Below are positions 12,075-27,123 of a stretch of DNA of 64,000 nucleotides, piece by piece. Positions within the stretch are counted from its first letter, which is position 1; each line of letters starts with the position of its first letter. Below the pieces are notes generated by a model. It had not been told where the DNA came from. It saw only the letters and a list, made by a program, of their open reading frames with translations, and did not search any database. The stretch is from Phycomyces nitens. Taxonomy: Eukaryota; Mucoromycota; Mucoromycetes; Mucorales; Phycomycetaceae. The translations under genes were made by a program, and so were the position numbers. Location: the NCBI GenBank assembly GCA_022702545.1, contig JAHRBC010000005.1, positions 3,844,001-3,908,000 of the forward strand. The letters run 5' to 3'.

Positions 12075-12508
12075 AAGATATGTTTTTTTTTGATAGTAAA
12101 AATGATACCAGTTGTACATAATTCCTATCATCAAGTAATAAATGTACATGATGTGGGCATTGGTGATTTGCTCAGTATATGTTTATAAAGCAAAAGACCC
12201 ATTTGCAAGCTCAAAAAGTGACCAGAGGATTTTAATTTGAAATGTTTTATGTGCAAGATTAATATGTGTCTTGGGAATTTAAAACGGCTCGAGTGCAAAA
12301 CAGTGGAGTGTTATGAATGATAGGTAATTATACAGACTACCCATAGTAACAAGTTGATTCAATATTCTTTAAATCCAATTTTGTTTTAATTCTCTAGCTG
12401 TATTATACCTGAAATGTCATGGTTTTTGTAGTATATTTTCTCTTTATTATTGGGATAAAAGTACAGAGCAAATACAAGCAACCAGAGACTATGATGAGGC
12501 TGTTACCT

Positions 12509-13590
12509 CTAGCTCATTATATCCAGGTATGTATTCTCCTTTAATTTTGAGAATACATCCCTTCTCAAGTGGGTTGGAAAGACTACTGGCGCAAGTTTAA
12601 TATCCTTGTGCTCTTTTTCCAGTTGTCTTATTCTTTCCAAGCTCACCTCCAAGCCATTCTGTCAAGAATTAGTTGGCCATTATATAGTCTAGAAGACGTC
12701 TAGTGTTCTTACCTTTTAACCCCACATAAGATTTGTAACATCTCTTATAGAAATCTCACAGTCATCGAATTGGGTGGGAAGAGTATCTGTCTGAACCAGA
12801 TTCATGATGCAGATTCCTGGTGAGACTTGCTCAAATGACCAGAGACGAATGCTTGTTTCTATACATGTATATGTACCGATTTTTGATAGGTTTATCAGAG
12901 TATGACGATCCAGGCAGGGACAACTCTAGATCCATCTGACAACATTATTTTTCACTATTTAAAATAAGAAAGACTTTCTTTAGTTATTTCACAAGTGGAC
13001 AGACGACAAATAAACTCCCAGCCAATAGAACAAATATTCAGCAAAATTACTTTATAAAATGTACAAAAACCAGTATGTATAATGACCATGAACACTATTA
13101 AAAAAAAAGAGTACAAAAAGTATTATTGAGATGCAATAAATAGGAGAGAAATAAAGAAATTATATGATTTAACAAGGTACATACCACACTTTCTACCTTT
13201 TGAAATACGATTCTTTACTTGTGATATAATTGTCTTGTTTCTTCATTGTTCTGACAGTTTATTATTAAGACGCATTCGATTATCTTCTTGCAGCATATAT
13301 CATATCCCGTGGTATTTTCATCAGAAAGATCAATCATAAAGAGATAGTAGGTAATAATATTTCAAGGAGTCAACATTTTCTTTTTCTTCTTCTTCTGGCG
13401 TGTTGGCTTACAAGACAAGAGGTCCAACACTTGGCCAGATACATTCCCATACAGAGAGAGACCGAACCACCATAACCTTGGACTTTTGGTACTAGATATC
13501 CATTGTTATACTCTTTTTTATTATGTTCTCTCTGGACAAGCTGCTTTCCACCTTTATGAAAATGAGTAAACCTTGATATCAATCTAGTTG
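12509..13590 (-). pseudogene. Decayed multi-exon gene of unknown function
   Basis: Read on the minus strand. An exon-like frame opens exactly after a TCTAG acceptor (12925) and runs to 12713 (SIRLWSFEQVSPGICIMNLV). It ends at a GTAAG donor but has an in-frame TAA at 12718-12716, two codons before the splice. The next exon (12658-12509) starts after a CAG acceptor in the same phase (NGLEVSLERIRQLEKEHKDI) and reaches a normal stop. Upstream, 13370-13590 and about 13200-13340 hold further coding-like pieces (QVLDLLSCKPTRQKKKKKK; a short coiled stretch) interrupted by stops and frame changes. The combination of correct splice sites with nonsense codons suggests a recently inactivated gene. No family is recognised. 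Confidence 0.4.
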
Positions 13591-14012
13591 ACTGTTGTCA
13601 CTTGGTCATTCTATTTCACCCTTTCTCGCACCCTTGATAATTCATCTTTTCAGAATCTAATGTCTCATTACTTGTGAGGTGATGCTTCATTTGTGCTTGG
13701 AATGGTAATTGTATTGATTATAGAGATTGCGGAATTAAATAAATAAATAAATAAAAAGATATGTACTTGCATAAAAAAAATTACATGTTAAAGTGTTTCA
13801 AAATAGGAGGCTATATAAACCATACCCCTCATTACCCAACAGCTTAACCCACAAACGACATAAATAAAGACCCTGATACGAATGGCAATTATCACAGACC
13901 TGGTTCATCTCCAGTTTGTACAGCTGTGATTGCCTTGCTAAGCTGAGCACTTTGGAGAAGAGTTGTCACACTTGTAGAATCCCAAGAAGATCCTTCTTTG
14001 CAATGAGACCCA

Positions 14013-14044
14013 TTTATATATATATATATTTATATATATATATT
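14013..14044. repeat. (TA)n microsatellite
   Basis: About 30 bases of imperfect TA dinucleotide repeat, interrupted by ttt. Confidence 0.8.
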
Positions 14045-16540
14045 TCATTTGGCTGACAAGAGGTACATTATGGATTCTTCAACTAGGCCAGGAATAACCC
14101 CCCCAAAAATGCTGTGGTACTACGGCTATAGGCCAAATGTTTGCCACAGCATACATATATTTTGTATTGACCCCACTACAACAACACTTATTTTACATGC
14201 TGGATTTACTACTCAGCAAAAAAGAGGTTCTGGTCTCTGACTACACCTCCATTACGGCCCTTTTTGTATTCCAACCAACCTTTTTTGTTATTATTAAAAT
14301 AATATGAAATTGCAGATCTCTCTCTTTTGTTTGTTGTTTCTCTTACTAGGGTCCTTTTATTAAGTTATTCAGCCTTTCTTACACATGAATATTTGATATA
14401 TTTAAAACTGACCTTTAAACCGTTTCATTTATAGATTTGGATCTGCGAATTAAAATATAAAAGTATGAATTTTGCGTTACCGGATGATTGCTTTTATTTT
14501 CTAGCTTGCGCAAAAAATCTATACTTGGCTGTATGGCTATTTATTTATTTGATAAAATATGTAGAGCATTGGACTTATCATTGAGTCTTGTCTATTTATG
14601 TACTCTCGTACTCTTGAAGGTGGCTTGTGTAAATGATTTGACATGATCGGTTGAAACTTGCGTCAAGAAATAATTATTTGCGTTTTGCAAGTACTCCGAC
14701 AACAGTATAAGATTAATTTGGAATTAACAATAATAATAACAATAATAATAATGTATTTTTCAATAGAACCAAATATTTATTACTATATACTACTATTGAT
14801 GCTGTATTGCTACCATGTCATCAATCAAGAAAATACATCTAATAATAATAATAATAATAAAAATAAAATTCCAACTTGAACAATTTATTGTTTCTGGGAC
14901 GCTTTGAACAAAATATTGAAATATTGAAATAATTAATGATTAAATATTATTAATGTACACAAGCTTATGGAATACCACCTTTGTCTAGGCTTATATTCAA
15001 GTTAATAAACAAGTATCGGCACACTCTTGTTGATCTTTATAACATTCAACCAGGTCCCTAATACTAAATAGTAATTCAAATCATTGAGTTCTTTCGATAT
15101 TTGACACTGGTGAGTATGGGGACAACAAATGACACTTGTTATCTTTCTGAGCAGATATCAATATACATTATTGGCTTTATATATCAATTGTTCTATTTAA
15201 ATTAAAATCCTCTGTTAAAATTTGCAGAGCACATATCACCAGATATTGAATTGGTATAACAATAAAAAATAATAAATCATGACTACCTTGTGGTTCCACT
15301 ACCGAATCATAAGAGCCAAGTCTGATTTCCTATAAAGCACCTCTGAGGCGTGTAAGATCAAGTCCAATATCCAGATATATATATTTGTTTATTTATACAC
15401 ATTCATTTATGTAGAAACGATAATAAAATATGCGATATTCTCGTAATCAATTTTATCTTTACTTTTTTTTATTCCGCACGGACCTCCCCTTTCTGATTCT
15501 CTTTTCATTGTAGGATAGCTAAGCAAACAAGTCTCCTTGATGTTTATCAAACAGCCTGTATTAGATCCAAATTTCTTACTTGGCCCCCCCCTCCCCCTCT
15601 CTCACCTCACCTAATCTCTAGGAAAATCCAAATTTCATAAAAATAAACAAACAAAAAAAAACATAGCGGAGTGTATTTAGGAGTTTTATTTATTACGATC
15701 CAATCACTTTTGATAGGACAGCTGTGAATTGGCTCGAATTAAATTGCGTTTATAGGTTGAAATCATTGGACGCAAGTTTGAATGTGATTTTGGTTTCGTC
15801 TTGGTCGGTAATCTCATTTTTATATTTATATAGACCTATCCATGTTATGTACATGTATGCATACCTTTTTTTTATATTACAATAAATCTATTTTTTTATA
15901 TTATTAATACTATTTTCTATTGTATACTTTTATTTGGTCGTTTCCCTGCCTTTATTCCTTTTTTGTTTAGGAAATCGAAAATTCATTTATAGCGGAAGCC
16001 GAAAATATTTTCACCGTCAAAGTGCATGCTGCCCGAACCCGCCTATCACCTACTTCTTTCATTTGTTCGACTTTTCTCTTTCTCTCTCTTTCTCTCTTTT
16101 TTTTTTAACATCGTCACCCGATTCAATCGTATGTTTTCTTTCTGTTTTCATCGTCTCTAGTACAGTTTATAGTGAATCACATACATCTGGAGGGAACTTG
16201 GAGAGGATGGAAGAAAGAAGAGTAAAGAGGGGATGGCGTCAACAAGATTAGATTGAGCAAAGTTTAGCTTGGTATCAACGTGTTGGCCTACATCTTGCCC
16301 TCCTCTCCAAACATATGGGCCAAAACAGACCTTGAGATGTCAATCTGTTTTGGTTATTTGGGGTTTTCTTCAACTAGATTACAAACCATACAATAGCATC
16401 TCCAGAGACCCCTGGCATCTAACATACAACCTATATGATACTTTTTTATTTTTTTATTTATTTACATGTGTGTGAATGTCTTGGACACCTGTTTCCTTGT
16501 CTTGTGGCTCTAGAACCCATTTTTCTTTTTTACATTTTAC

Positions 16541-17910
<1,370 letters not shown>

Positions 17911-18982
17911 GGAGTTTAAGGCACCCCACATTTATTTAGCAATTAAAGATCACTTGTTCGTTATTCAAGAAAGAAAGAAAGGCTACGAGATTTGAATGAA
18001 CGTCCAATGAAGTATATCAAAGGGAAGAGCATGGCTGCTTGTCTTTATATTTTCCTGACAATCTAGCTACATTTATGGCTAAGTAAGTAATTAGATCACT
18101 CTGCTGGGCTCAATGAAACCCACAGTTGCACAGACTACAGGGCCATCCTCATGGATCAATAAAAATGGCTCGCCTTTGGTATGCTGCAGAAACCAAACAA
18201 TGCAATTATGGCCAACCTCTTGGACATTATGAAAGTGAAATAAGGCACAGAATATACATACTCTGGGTCTTGCCCATGACACACATTGTATTCATGAAAT
18301 AACCGAATATCCGTGATCCGCCGATGTAAGAAACTCAACGTGGACTACAATCGGTGTGACATTCGTGTGTTCAACCTTGGTTGGCCTGTCAATGAATACA
18401 AAAAAAATAACATTGGGTATTCCACTGGGCAATTGACTAGACAATCTCTTGATCCAGTGTGTCTACAGCCATATTAGCAGACCGTCTTGATAAAAAAAAA
18501 TACAAGGTCAATATTGTCAGTTATCTGTCTTGTACCACACCATCTAACTGTGTGATACTCGCGCCATATTTTATCAACCCAGAAACAAGTCAAGAGCCTT
18601 GTTTATTTCTGTTTTGTAGAGTATATCTTTGTGGGCAGTATAAAGCGACAAGTGAAACCAATGTGTGTCCATGGAAACCTTTAATCGAATGACTATGCCT
18701 AATATATGTCTAGATTTTTACCCTTGAAATTTAGTATTATTATTATTATTTTTACAAGTCTAGATGAACCCAAACACCATTTGTTCTCATGGCCTAGAAA
18801 GAAAAAACATCAGAATCCAAGCCATACATTTGGCGTCCTTGAATATATAGTTTAGAGTAGTAGTAGTAGTAGTAGTATTATTGTGTTTTAAAGAAGATAT
18901 GTATCAATTGGATATATTTATTTATATGAAAACAAGAGAAAAATACAAAATCCATGTTTGCCTCGTCTTTACTATTTTACTT
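17911..18982. other. Intergenic between PP1 and OYE, with possible coding relic
   Basis: The minus strand from about 18470 to 18091 shows coding-like pieces: a plausible start (MAVDTLDQEIV), EHTNVTPIVVHVEFL, then after a possible GTATGT...AG intron HNCIVWFLQHTKGEPFLLIH, closed by a stop at 18091. They are separated by in-frame stops and a frame change. I cannot build an intact gene. The remainder is AT-rich, with (AGT)n at about 18858-18876. Confidence 0.4.
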
Positions 18983-20242
<1,260 letters not shown>

Positions 20243-20308
20243 GTTTATAAAAGATATGAGTCAAGGTAGTTGATTGAAACAAAAAAAGTACTCTGTAAAT
20301 TGTCGAGG

Positions 20309-20316
20309 CTTTTATA
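20309..20316 (-). promoter_or_regulatory. TATA-like element of the first OYE gene
   Basis: TATAAAAG on the minus strand, 67-74 bases upstream of the start codon. Confidence 0.4.
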
Positions 20317-20692
20317 TGTCTTGTCTGCTTAGTGATCAAAATAAATTTTTGTTTGCCAAGTGCATTATTTCTGGCATGAAGCACAAAGTGTATCTCGTTA
20401 ATGGGCTCATGAGCGCAAAAACCCTTTGCCCTTTGGACCAAAGAGGAAATCGTCACTCAACGGTAATATGTTTATCACAATATTCCCTTTTTTAATGGTC
20501 TGAGACGCAAGATGTGTGATGTAATAACGACATATTATCCTGGTCCTCGGTTCACTGACACACCATGTATCAAAACATTTGTTTTTTTCTTTCTAAAGAC
20601 ACATGGGACTAAAGGTCTGGCCCACTGCATGTTTGATTGATTGGCGCAGCGATTGTCTTTATGTCAAAGAAACACGCGTATGTTGTGTATTT

Positions 20693-20705
20693 GTTGCTTA
20701 GCAAC
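20693..20705. promoter_or_regulatory. Perfect 13-base palindrome resembling an RFX X-box
   Basis: GTTGCTTAGCAAC: two five-base arms GTTGC/GCAAC separated by three bases, matching the general X-box form recognised by RFX-family factors. It lies about 450 bases upstream of the first OYE gene. Function is inferred. Confidence 0.35.
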
Positions 20706-21766
20706 ATGCTGTGTAGCCGCCATTCATTGTCTTTTCTTGACAATTACAGGAAAATGATGGGCGGGTCACCAAAGACATGCTTGATATAGTAAAGATAGAG
20801 AACATAAAATGGTGTAAATATTATTAATCTCCAAATGTTGCCAGACATATATGATACATCTGCACCATGACTTTAAGCAACTGTCAATGCCAATAGTAAT
20901 TAGATATCTTGAATGGTTTTCATTGCACCCCTATACATGATTTTAATTTTAAAGTGTACTAAGCATATTGTGTTCTTGGAAGCCGAATGTACAGTAGGAC
21001 TGACAGTCTTTGTATGGTAACAAACATTAGATCTGTTGATTAAGGTCAATCGTTGGTGATAGTTTGCAATGAGTTTTCTATAATCAAGGTAAAATCAAAA
21101 TTCTTAACCATGTTTTGTATTACTAACAAGGATACACAAACAAACTAATTAAAAGGTAAAAGTTTTATTTTATTTTATTTATACAATAAAGGCAAAAGGA
21201 AAACTTTTTACAAATTCCTTACAAATGTCCTATTTCAGTCTTGACCCAGGCTACTGGAATTTAGGAATATCCCAATAATGCCCAGCCATAGGATTGGATC
21301 CATATACTCTATGGAATAATGTAAAGTGTTCTTTTGTGTATGTGTGAGAACACTGCCTTGGACCAATCATTAGATGATACAACTAGACTGCCCTTGCATT
21401 ATTTTTAGGTAAATGGGTCAATTTTACAAGGTATGTATGTGTATATATATTTGGAGACCAATTATCTAGCGTGGTCTTGAATGATCTACTTTATATTTTT
21501 AGACACATTCAATAACTCTTTGCGTTTGTATCCTATCATTTACTCCTTTATATATATATATACATGCCAAAAATGGCCATTTAAGCAAAATTCCCTATAA
21601 AGAGTCATTACACAATTGGCCGTGTTACAATCAAAGATGTCTATATACTTGATTTATTTGTATTTACAATTAAGCTACAAGGAATTTTCCATTAAAGATC
21701 TACTCTATTTTACAGTGGATATATGTACATTTTGGGTGTCTTGGTCTAGATTGCATATCCCAGGTT

Positions 21767-23016
21767 CTAAATCGCCAGTGTACACATACTCATCAGCATG
21801 CTGGATTCAGACGGTGATACATTGTCTGCCGTGTGTCCAGGAACATCTTTCTTGGATACACAGTGTCGAAGTAGACATTCACTACCAATAATGATGTAAT
21901 CGGCCTGGTGCTTTTGAAGAACAGACTCTGCTTCGTCGCAAGTGCGAGTATTTCCGGTCGACCCAGTTTGAATACCGACCTCATGCTTGATAACATTAGA
22001 CACTTGAGCCTGACATGTATAAGGTGCGGGGTACTTGCTATCCACCATAGTAGTACCATTGGAGACTGTTATAATGTCTATGCCGATCTTTTTCAGTTCC
22101 TTGCCAAATTCAATGGCTTGGTAGACATCCCAACCATCACAGTCATGGTCCATAGGGCCAGCATTGGCAAAATCTGTTGTAGGCAGGCGAAACCAGAGAG
22201 GCTTTTCTTCTGGCCAGGCAGCCCGAACCGCCCTTGCGACTTCGAGAGGAAACCGCATTCGGTTCTGAAGGGAACCTCCATAAAAATCAGTTCGAGTGTT
22301 TAGATTTCCAGACAGAAAGTAGTGAAGTAAATGTCTATGTTGTTGAATTATTAGTATCCAGAATATAAAGAGCTTGGAAATAATATGGGATAAAATTACC
22401 TATTAGCAGCATTAATCTCGAGAACTTCAATGCCAGCTCTATTGGCAAGAATTGCAGAATCAGCCCACTTTTGCACATTGGCTCTGATCTCAGTTATTGT
22501 AAGCCTGTTTGACTGTGGACAGCGATCATCATTATCGGCCTCAAAAGCCTCAGACTCCTCTTCTGACGAGTCACTGTCTTGTGTTCTAGTCACCCGGCTT
22601 TCAATTGATGGCTCATATGGCTTTGAACCACTGTGAGAGAGCTGAATACCAGGAACTGATCCTTGTGATTTTATCAAACTTGCAACACGGCTTAGAGACT
22701 CGACCTGCTCGTCTTTCCAGATTCCAGAGTCATACACAGTGGTTCGTCCATGGGCTTCAACGGCGGTTGTCTCGATAATGACCAGTCCTGGTCCACTGGC
22801 AGCTAATGCTCCATAATGCGTCAGTTGGGAATCCGTAAGACAGCCATCTTTGGCAGAGTATGTGCATATGGAAGGGAAAACGATACGGTTATGAAGAGTG
22901 ACGGATTTTTGGGTTGTTGGTTGAAGTAGTTTTGTACTGGTTAACTCTGGTGAAGAAAAAAGGCTTTTGTTGTTTGAGGGTTGTGTCTGGCAAGAAGTGA
23001 CGAGTGTGGTTGCCAT
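21767..23016 (-). CDS. Diverged Old Yellow Enzyme paralogue with altered active site
   Basis: Two exons (23016-22400, 22334-21767) give 394 residues, with the intron at the same position and phase as in the neighbouring OYE gene, so it is a tandem paralogue. The fold-level skeleton remains: LTDSQLTHYGALAASG, YDSGIWKDEQVESLSR, SGNLNTRTDFYGGSLQNRMR, DGWDVYQAIEFGKELKK. The residues that make OYE an enzyme do not. The substrate-binding His pair and proton-donor Tyr (HSSHGY) became N202-A-A-N205-R-H207. QIAHAGRKAS became QLSHSGSKPY, VRIS became FRLP, and GREHLR became GSECLL. An acidic Ser/Glu insert (SDSSEEESEAFEADNDD) replaces the segment carrying the PPFIGNY loop. The frame is intact, which argues against simple decay. 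The start at 23016 sits in ACCATGG and follows a TATA-like box; an upstream in-frame ATG (23097) precedes that box and was rejected. Confidence 0.88.
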
Positions 23017-24370
23017 GGTAGAGGACGAGGTGTTGTAAAGTGTAAAAGATACTGAAAATATTGATCCAAACAATTCATCATTGATCTTTATACACATTGC
23101 TTAGAAATTGATTGTAAATATGTTCTTCTGAATAAGAAATATTTGTCAGATATTATGCACGCACGAGATTCTCAAGGGTAAAAGAAATAATAATAAAAAA
23201 AAGCATTGACCAAGAGCTTCATAGGTCTCTAATTGTCTAAAATAATAATAATCGACGTCAAAGAAAATCATTTTTTACACCAATAAAATAAATCGATATA
23301 TCATTTATGGCACATATGTTACGCTATTAGAATAATCCTAGGCTTCCATTGTTCACTTTATTTATAATCAATTATCAATTACAAATCTGAGACCTCTTAG
23401 TTTAATTAATAATGGGCTAATTAAATTTAGCAGAAAAAAAATAGTTGAAAATCAAGGCCAATAATTATAGCGCCCATTTGATTTCTCTAGTCTGATGGAA
23501 ATAAATTAAATTTATAATTAATATATTAGCCTCATCATATTGTGCATTAGTACACAATGGGGTTCTGTAAAATACATGAAACCAATTGGATATTAAAAGA
23601 CGATGGGGAAATATGGACAAGATAGGCCAAGAAATAAAGGGAAAAAAAGGGCGCCATCTATAACGCCAATTTCACCAAAAAAAAAGAAGATTTAAACAGT
23701 CTATTACTTGTTTTTACCTTGGACAATAAAATAGTCGTCAAGATTCTTTATTTTTTTATGTAAATTTGACGAGGCTTAATAACTATTCGACAAAGATATT
23801 TGTAGAGGCATTGAGATCTATATTTCCTTAAGGCTTGAAGACTCGGTTCTTATTCCTCCTTTTTCTCCAAAAACAACCACAATAACAAATGTCTTGTCAA
23901 AAGATATAAATTAATAGTGATTTTTTGTTTTAGTACTGATGTAATATATCTGCCGCACTTGACCACTCCTTTATGTATACCCGTACTAGCAAGTATTTTA
24001 AATAGCCACTGATTTTAAGCAGATCATTATTACAATTAGCTGCTTATACATCAACAGCCTTGATCTTATTCGATGTGAATTAGATTTATCCGATACTTGT
24101 ACAATTAAACCAATAGATTCAAAATGGCTTTAGAGTAATGTATTTCCCCCCCTTTTTTTTAAAATAATAATAATCCTTTGCAAATGCGTTGTTATATACA
24201 TCTATAACAAAGAATGCCTGCAATATTGGTCAATAAACCACACTCCAATTAATGAATGAATGATATATATATATATATATATAAAGGCAAAAGAATTGCA
24301 TGTTGTATGCACACAATTTCTAGAATACAGATCTACAGGCAGTATTTATTGTATAAAGGTTATGGAAAAA
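23017..24370. other. AT-rich intergenic stretch
   Basis: No gene is seen. It contains poly-A/T runs and a (TA)n tract at about 24263-24283. Confidence 0.6.
23086..23092 (-). promoter_or_regulatory. TATA-like element of the OYE paralogue
   Basis: TATAAAG on the minus strand, 70-76 bases upstream of the chosen start, the same spacing as in the sister gene. Confidence 0.4.
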
Positions 24371-27123
24371 TTACACGGAGCAGAGAACGTCAAACTTCTC
24401 TCGGTCTGGGACCTCTTTGATGGCCTTCCTGTAGATGTGGTTGGCCTTGTCAAACTTTTTCTGCGAGCGCAGGTATGCAATGTATGAGAGGTAAATGTCT
24501 AGGGATAGATGGTCAGTACAAAAAAGTATGGATCTCATGGACATGGTGCATACCTTCTTTGTCGGTATCCATTCGCGTTGCCATATCATACAAAGATTCG
24601 GTTTCGCTGGATGTGTCATGCTCTTTACCCTGTTCTTCTTCAATTTCAAGACATGTCTTGAAGAACGCAAATGTAGGGTACATATTTTTGATGATTTTTT
24701 TGTAGGTAGCTCTGGCACCTTGTATGCCAGATGCTTTTGATGCCCACTTGACATGGCTGGACATGATCAAGTCCTTGATTTTGTTGCGATCGTTTGAGGA
24801 TAATGTTACAGAAGGTAACAGCTGAGTGACAGTAAAGCCAGCATCCTTTAAAAAGATGATGGTTTTAGTATCCAAATAATAATACACATTAGTTTGCAAC
24901 ATACAGTGTATATTTGGTCGACTTCCTCGGTTGTGAATGTGTTTAGCTCCCATTGACGCACAATCCAGTCATTGTATGAGGACCACATTATGTATGATTC
25001 AGGGTTCTGTTCTAGTGCCTTTTTGTAAAGTGCCTGTTGTGATTCATCTGATGTTTGTGCAAGAATAAGCTTTCCTCTATTCAGAATATCTGTCATCTCA
25101 GTATTACCTTTTCCTTCTTTTACTTGGGCAAGATCAATTCTATATGTCCACAGCTGTGCATTGTGAGGGAAAGCCTTTACGGCCTTTTTGGCCACTTCCT
25201 GTGCTGTTTTATCAAACAAGATCAGTTTCATAATCACTTTATTGATTTTTTTATTTTAGTTCTTACCTTGCAAGACATTGCCCTGGGCTTCCAATTGCTT
25301 GATCCAAATCTCATATACCTTTTCAGATACAAGACCCTTCTTTTGGCATGCCTTGAATGCCTTTTGCAACAGTTTTGTGAGGTATAGTTTCTAAGACAAA
25401 TAATAATAATAAAAAAGACATTCAATTAGCCAACACGTCTTGTCCCATTTATATATATTACCAAGTTCTCTTCAGATATGGCCTGCTTCCATTTTGTGAG
25501 GAATTCGACATAGAGCATCCACATTTCCGGTGAAGCCAGTTCCTAAAGATCCAAAAATATAAGCAATTGCACCAACCAACCTCTATAAACGTATGTTTGT
25601 ATTGGAATCCTACACACCTCCACGGCAACCTCAAAGTCTGCCACACAATCTCTGATGGCTTTTACGAATTTGGGATCAGATACAGAAATATATTTGGGCT
25701 TTTCTGATTCATCTGATTCGGGTTTGGTGCTATCGATCGAGGTCTCAAACAAGTGTCTTTCTGCAAGATAGGCGCGTGCCTTAGGAGAAGTTGCCATATC
25801 GCGCATAATTGTGTCGTATACATGTTTGCAGCCCTCCTCAGAATCAGAAAAGAGGCGATAGATATCAACAAAACCAGCACGGAATTCGAGGTCATTAGGA
25901 ATTGCTGAAAATTGGCAATGAAAAAGCAAGTCAGTATCTCTTAAATACCACACTTATGGTGCCATCTGTTTTTACCCTGGATAGCGTTGTTGTATACAAT
26001 TGTTGCCAACAGACCACGGAGAATAGGGTTGATTCCCTCTTTAAGTGCATCTGCAGATGTTTTTTCCAAAGTATCCACCGTCTTTCGCTCGTCGCTCTCG
26101 TTTTTCCAATCCTCGACCATTTCTCCAGTGATTGTTGGCAGTCTGATTACATTATCGTCGTCTTCCGTCTTTTCCTCATCGACCTCCATGGCTTCTTCCT
26201 TTTCAGCCGACTTTTCATCAATGCCGAGAATTCTGCGTCTGATCTTGATCTTTTCAATGTAAAGCAATTCGAGTCTAAAGTATTCATGCCACAAGAGTTT
26301 GTTTTCGGGATTGATTCGAAGCGCACGTTGCATCAAAACTGTAATATACACATATGGACATTGATGTCAGTCTTGAGATTCTTCACTCCATTCGACTCTA
26401 CTTGCCTCGTGCGGCACCAATGTTTGCATTGTTTTCATATTCCCAAGATGCTGCAAGAATCCACAGAGTTGCCTTTGTTGGGTGAAACTGAATGGCTCTA
26501 AGAAAAGAAAAAAACAGGGTTTCCAAATCAATTTTCCGGCCCTGGATCCAAATACCCTCCCCTCCGTTATCCACAGATACTCACTGAACAAAGATTCCAC
26601 TCAGGATGTTGTTTGCTCCAGCCTTCTTGGCAAAGTCAATATATTGTATCCACAATCGAACGTCTCCCTTGAATTTGTTGGTTGCTCTCTTGAACAATTC
26701 AAAGATACGCTTGTTGCCCGCATAGTCTGACTCGGTAATCGTTTTGGAATTCTCACCTGGGATATCGTGGGTTGGTAAACTGATTTATTGATTCGAGATT
26801 GCTTACCAGCAAGACGTGCTTTTCTGAGCTTGCGGAGTGAGTCGAGGCTCATTTCGTATTCAATGTAGCGAAGGTAATCAATCTTTTGTGGGATGCGGCG
26901 GGAAATCCGGCTTTCGAATGACTTTCTCTTTTCAACAATCTTTTTTACTTCTTCCTAATTTATATTGTAGATCATCTCGTTATTGATCTGTCTGTCTGTC
27001 TGTCTGTCTCTCTCTTGTTGAGTTTTGTATTTTTCTATTAACCTTTGTAAAAAGACCTCTGTTGATGAGGTCCAGGAGGCCAGGGACCATCCTCTCAAGG
27101 TTGAATTGTACTCGCTCGGCCAT
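24371..27123 (-). CDS. UTP6: UTP6-like U3 snoRNP / SSU processome component
   Basis: HAT-repeat protein of the small-subunit processome, needed for 18S rRNA processing in the nucleolus. Eleven exons (27123-27043, 26954-26807, 26756-26585, 26497-26406, 26338-25976, 25904-25618, 25542-25462, 25390-25267, 25203-24905, 24845-24554, 24498-24371) give 688 residues. The N-terminus is diagnostic: MAERVQFNLERMVPGLLDL, GLFTKEEVKKIVEKRKSFE, SRRIPQKIDYLRYIEYEMSL. HAT-type helical repeats follow throughout (VRLWIQYIDFAKKAG, ATLWILAASWEYENN, KLLWHEYFRLELLYI, EMWMLYVEFLTKWK, YIMWSSYNDWIVRQWE, DIYLSYIAYLRSQKKFDKA). There is an acidic insert at about residues 200-215. Intron 4 (26339-26405) uses a GC donor (GCAAGT) because no GT site keeps the frame. 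Intron 1 contains a (CTGT)n microsatellite. Confidence 0.93.
26988..27015. repeat. (CTGT)n microsatellite within UTP6 intron 1
   Basis: About six CTGT units followed by a short CT run, lying inside the first intron of UTP6. Confidence 0.85.

Larger units (their letters stand above)
12075..16540. other. AT-rich intergenic region with relic and microsatellites
   Basis: 4.4 kb without an intact gene. It contains the decayed gene at 12.5-13.6 kb, (TAAA)n near 13740, a (TA)n tract at 14013-14044, AAT runs near 14740 and 14840, a perfect inverted repeat at 14109-14152, and a C/CT-rich patch near 15590. The last several hundred bases (from about 15930) are pyrimidine-rich and probably form the PP1 promoter and 5' UTR. 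Confidence 0.5.
20243..21766. other. Intergenic between the two OYE genes
   Basis: AT-rich, with no gene seen apart from the promoter elements listed. A short TTTTA repeat lies near 21165 and a TA tract near 21551. Confidence 0.6.
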
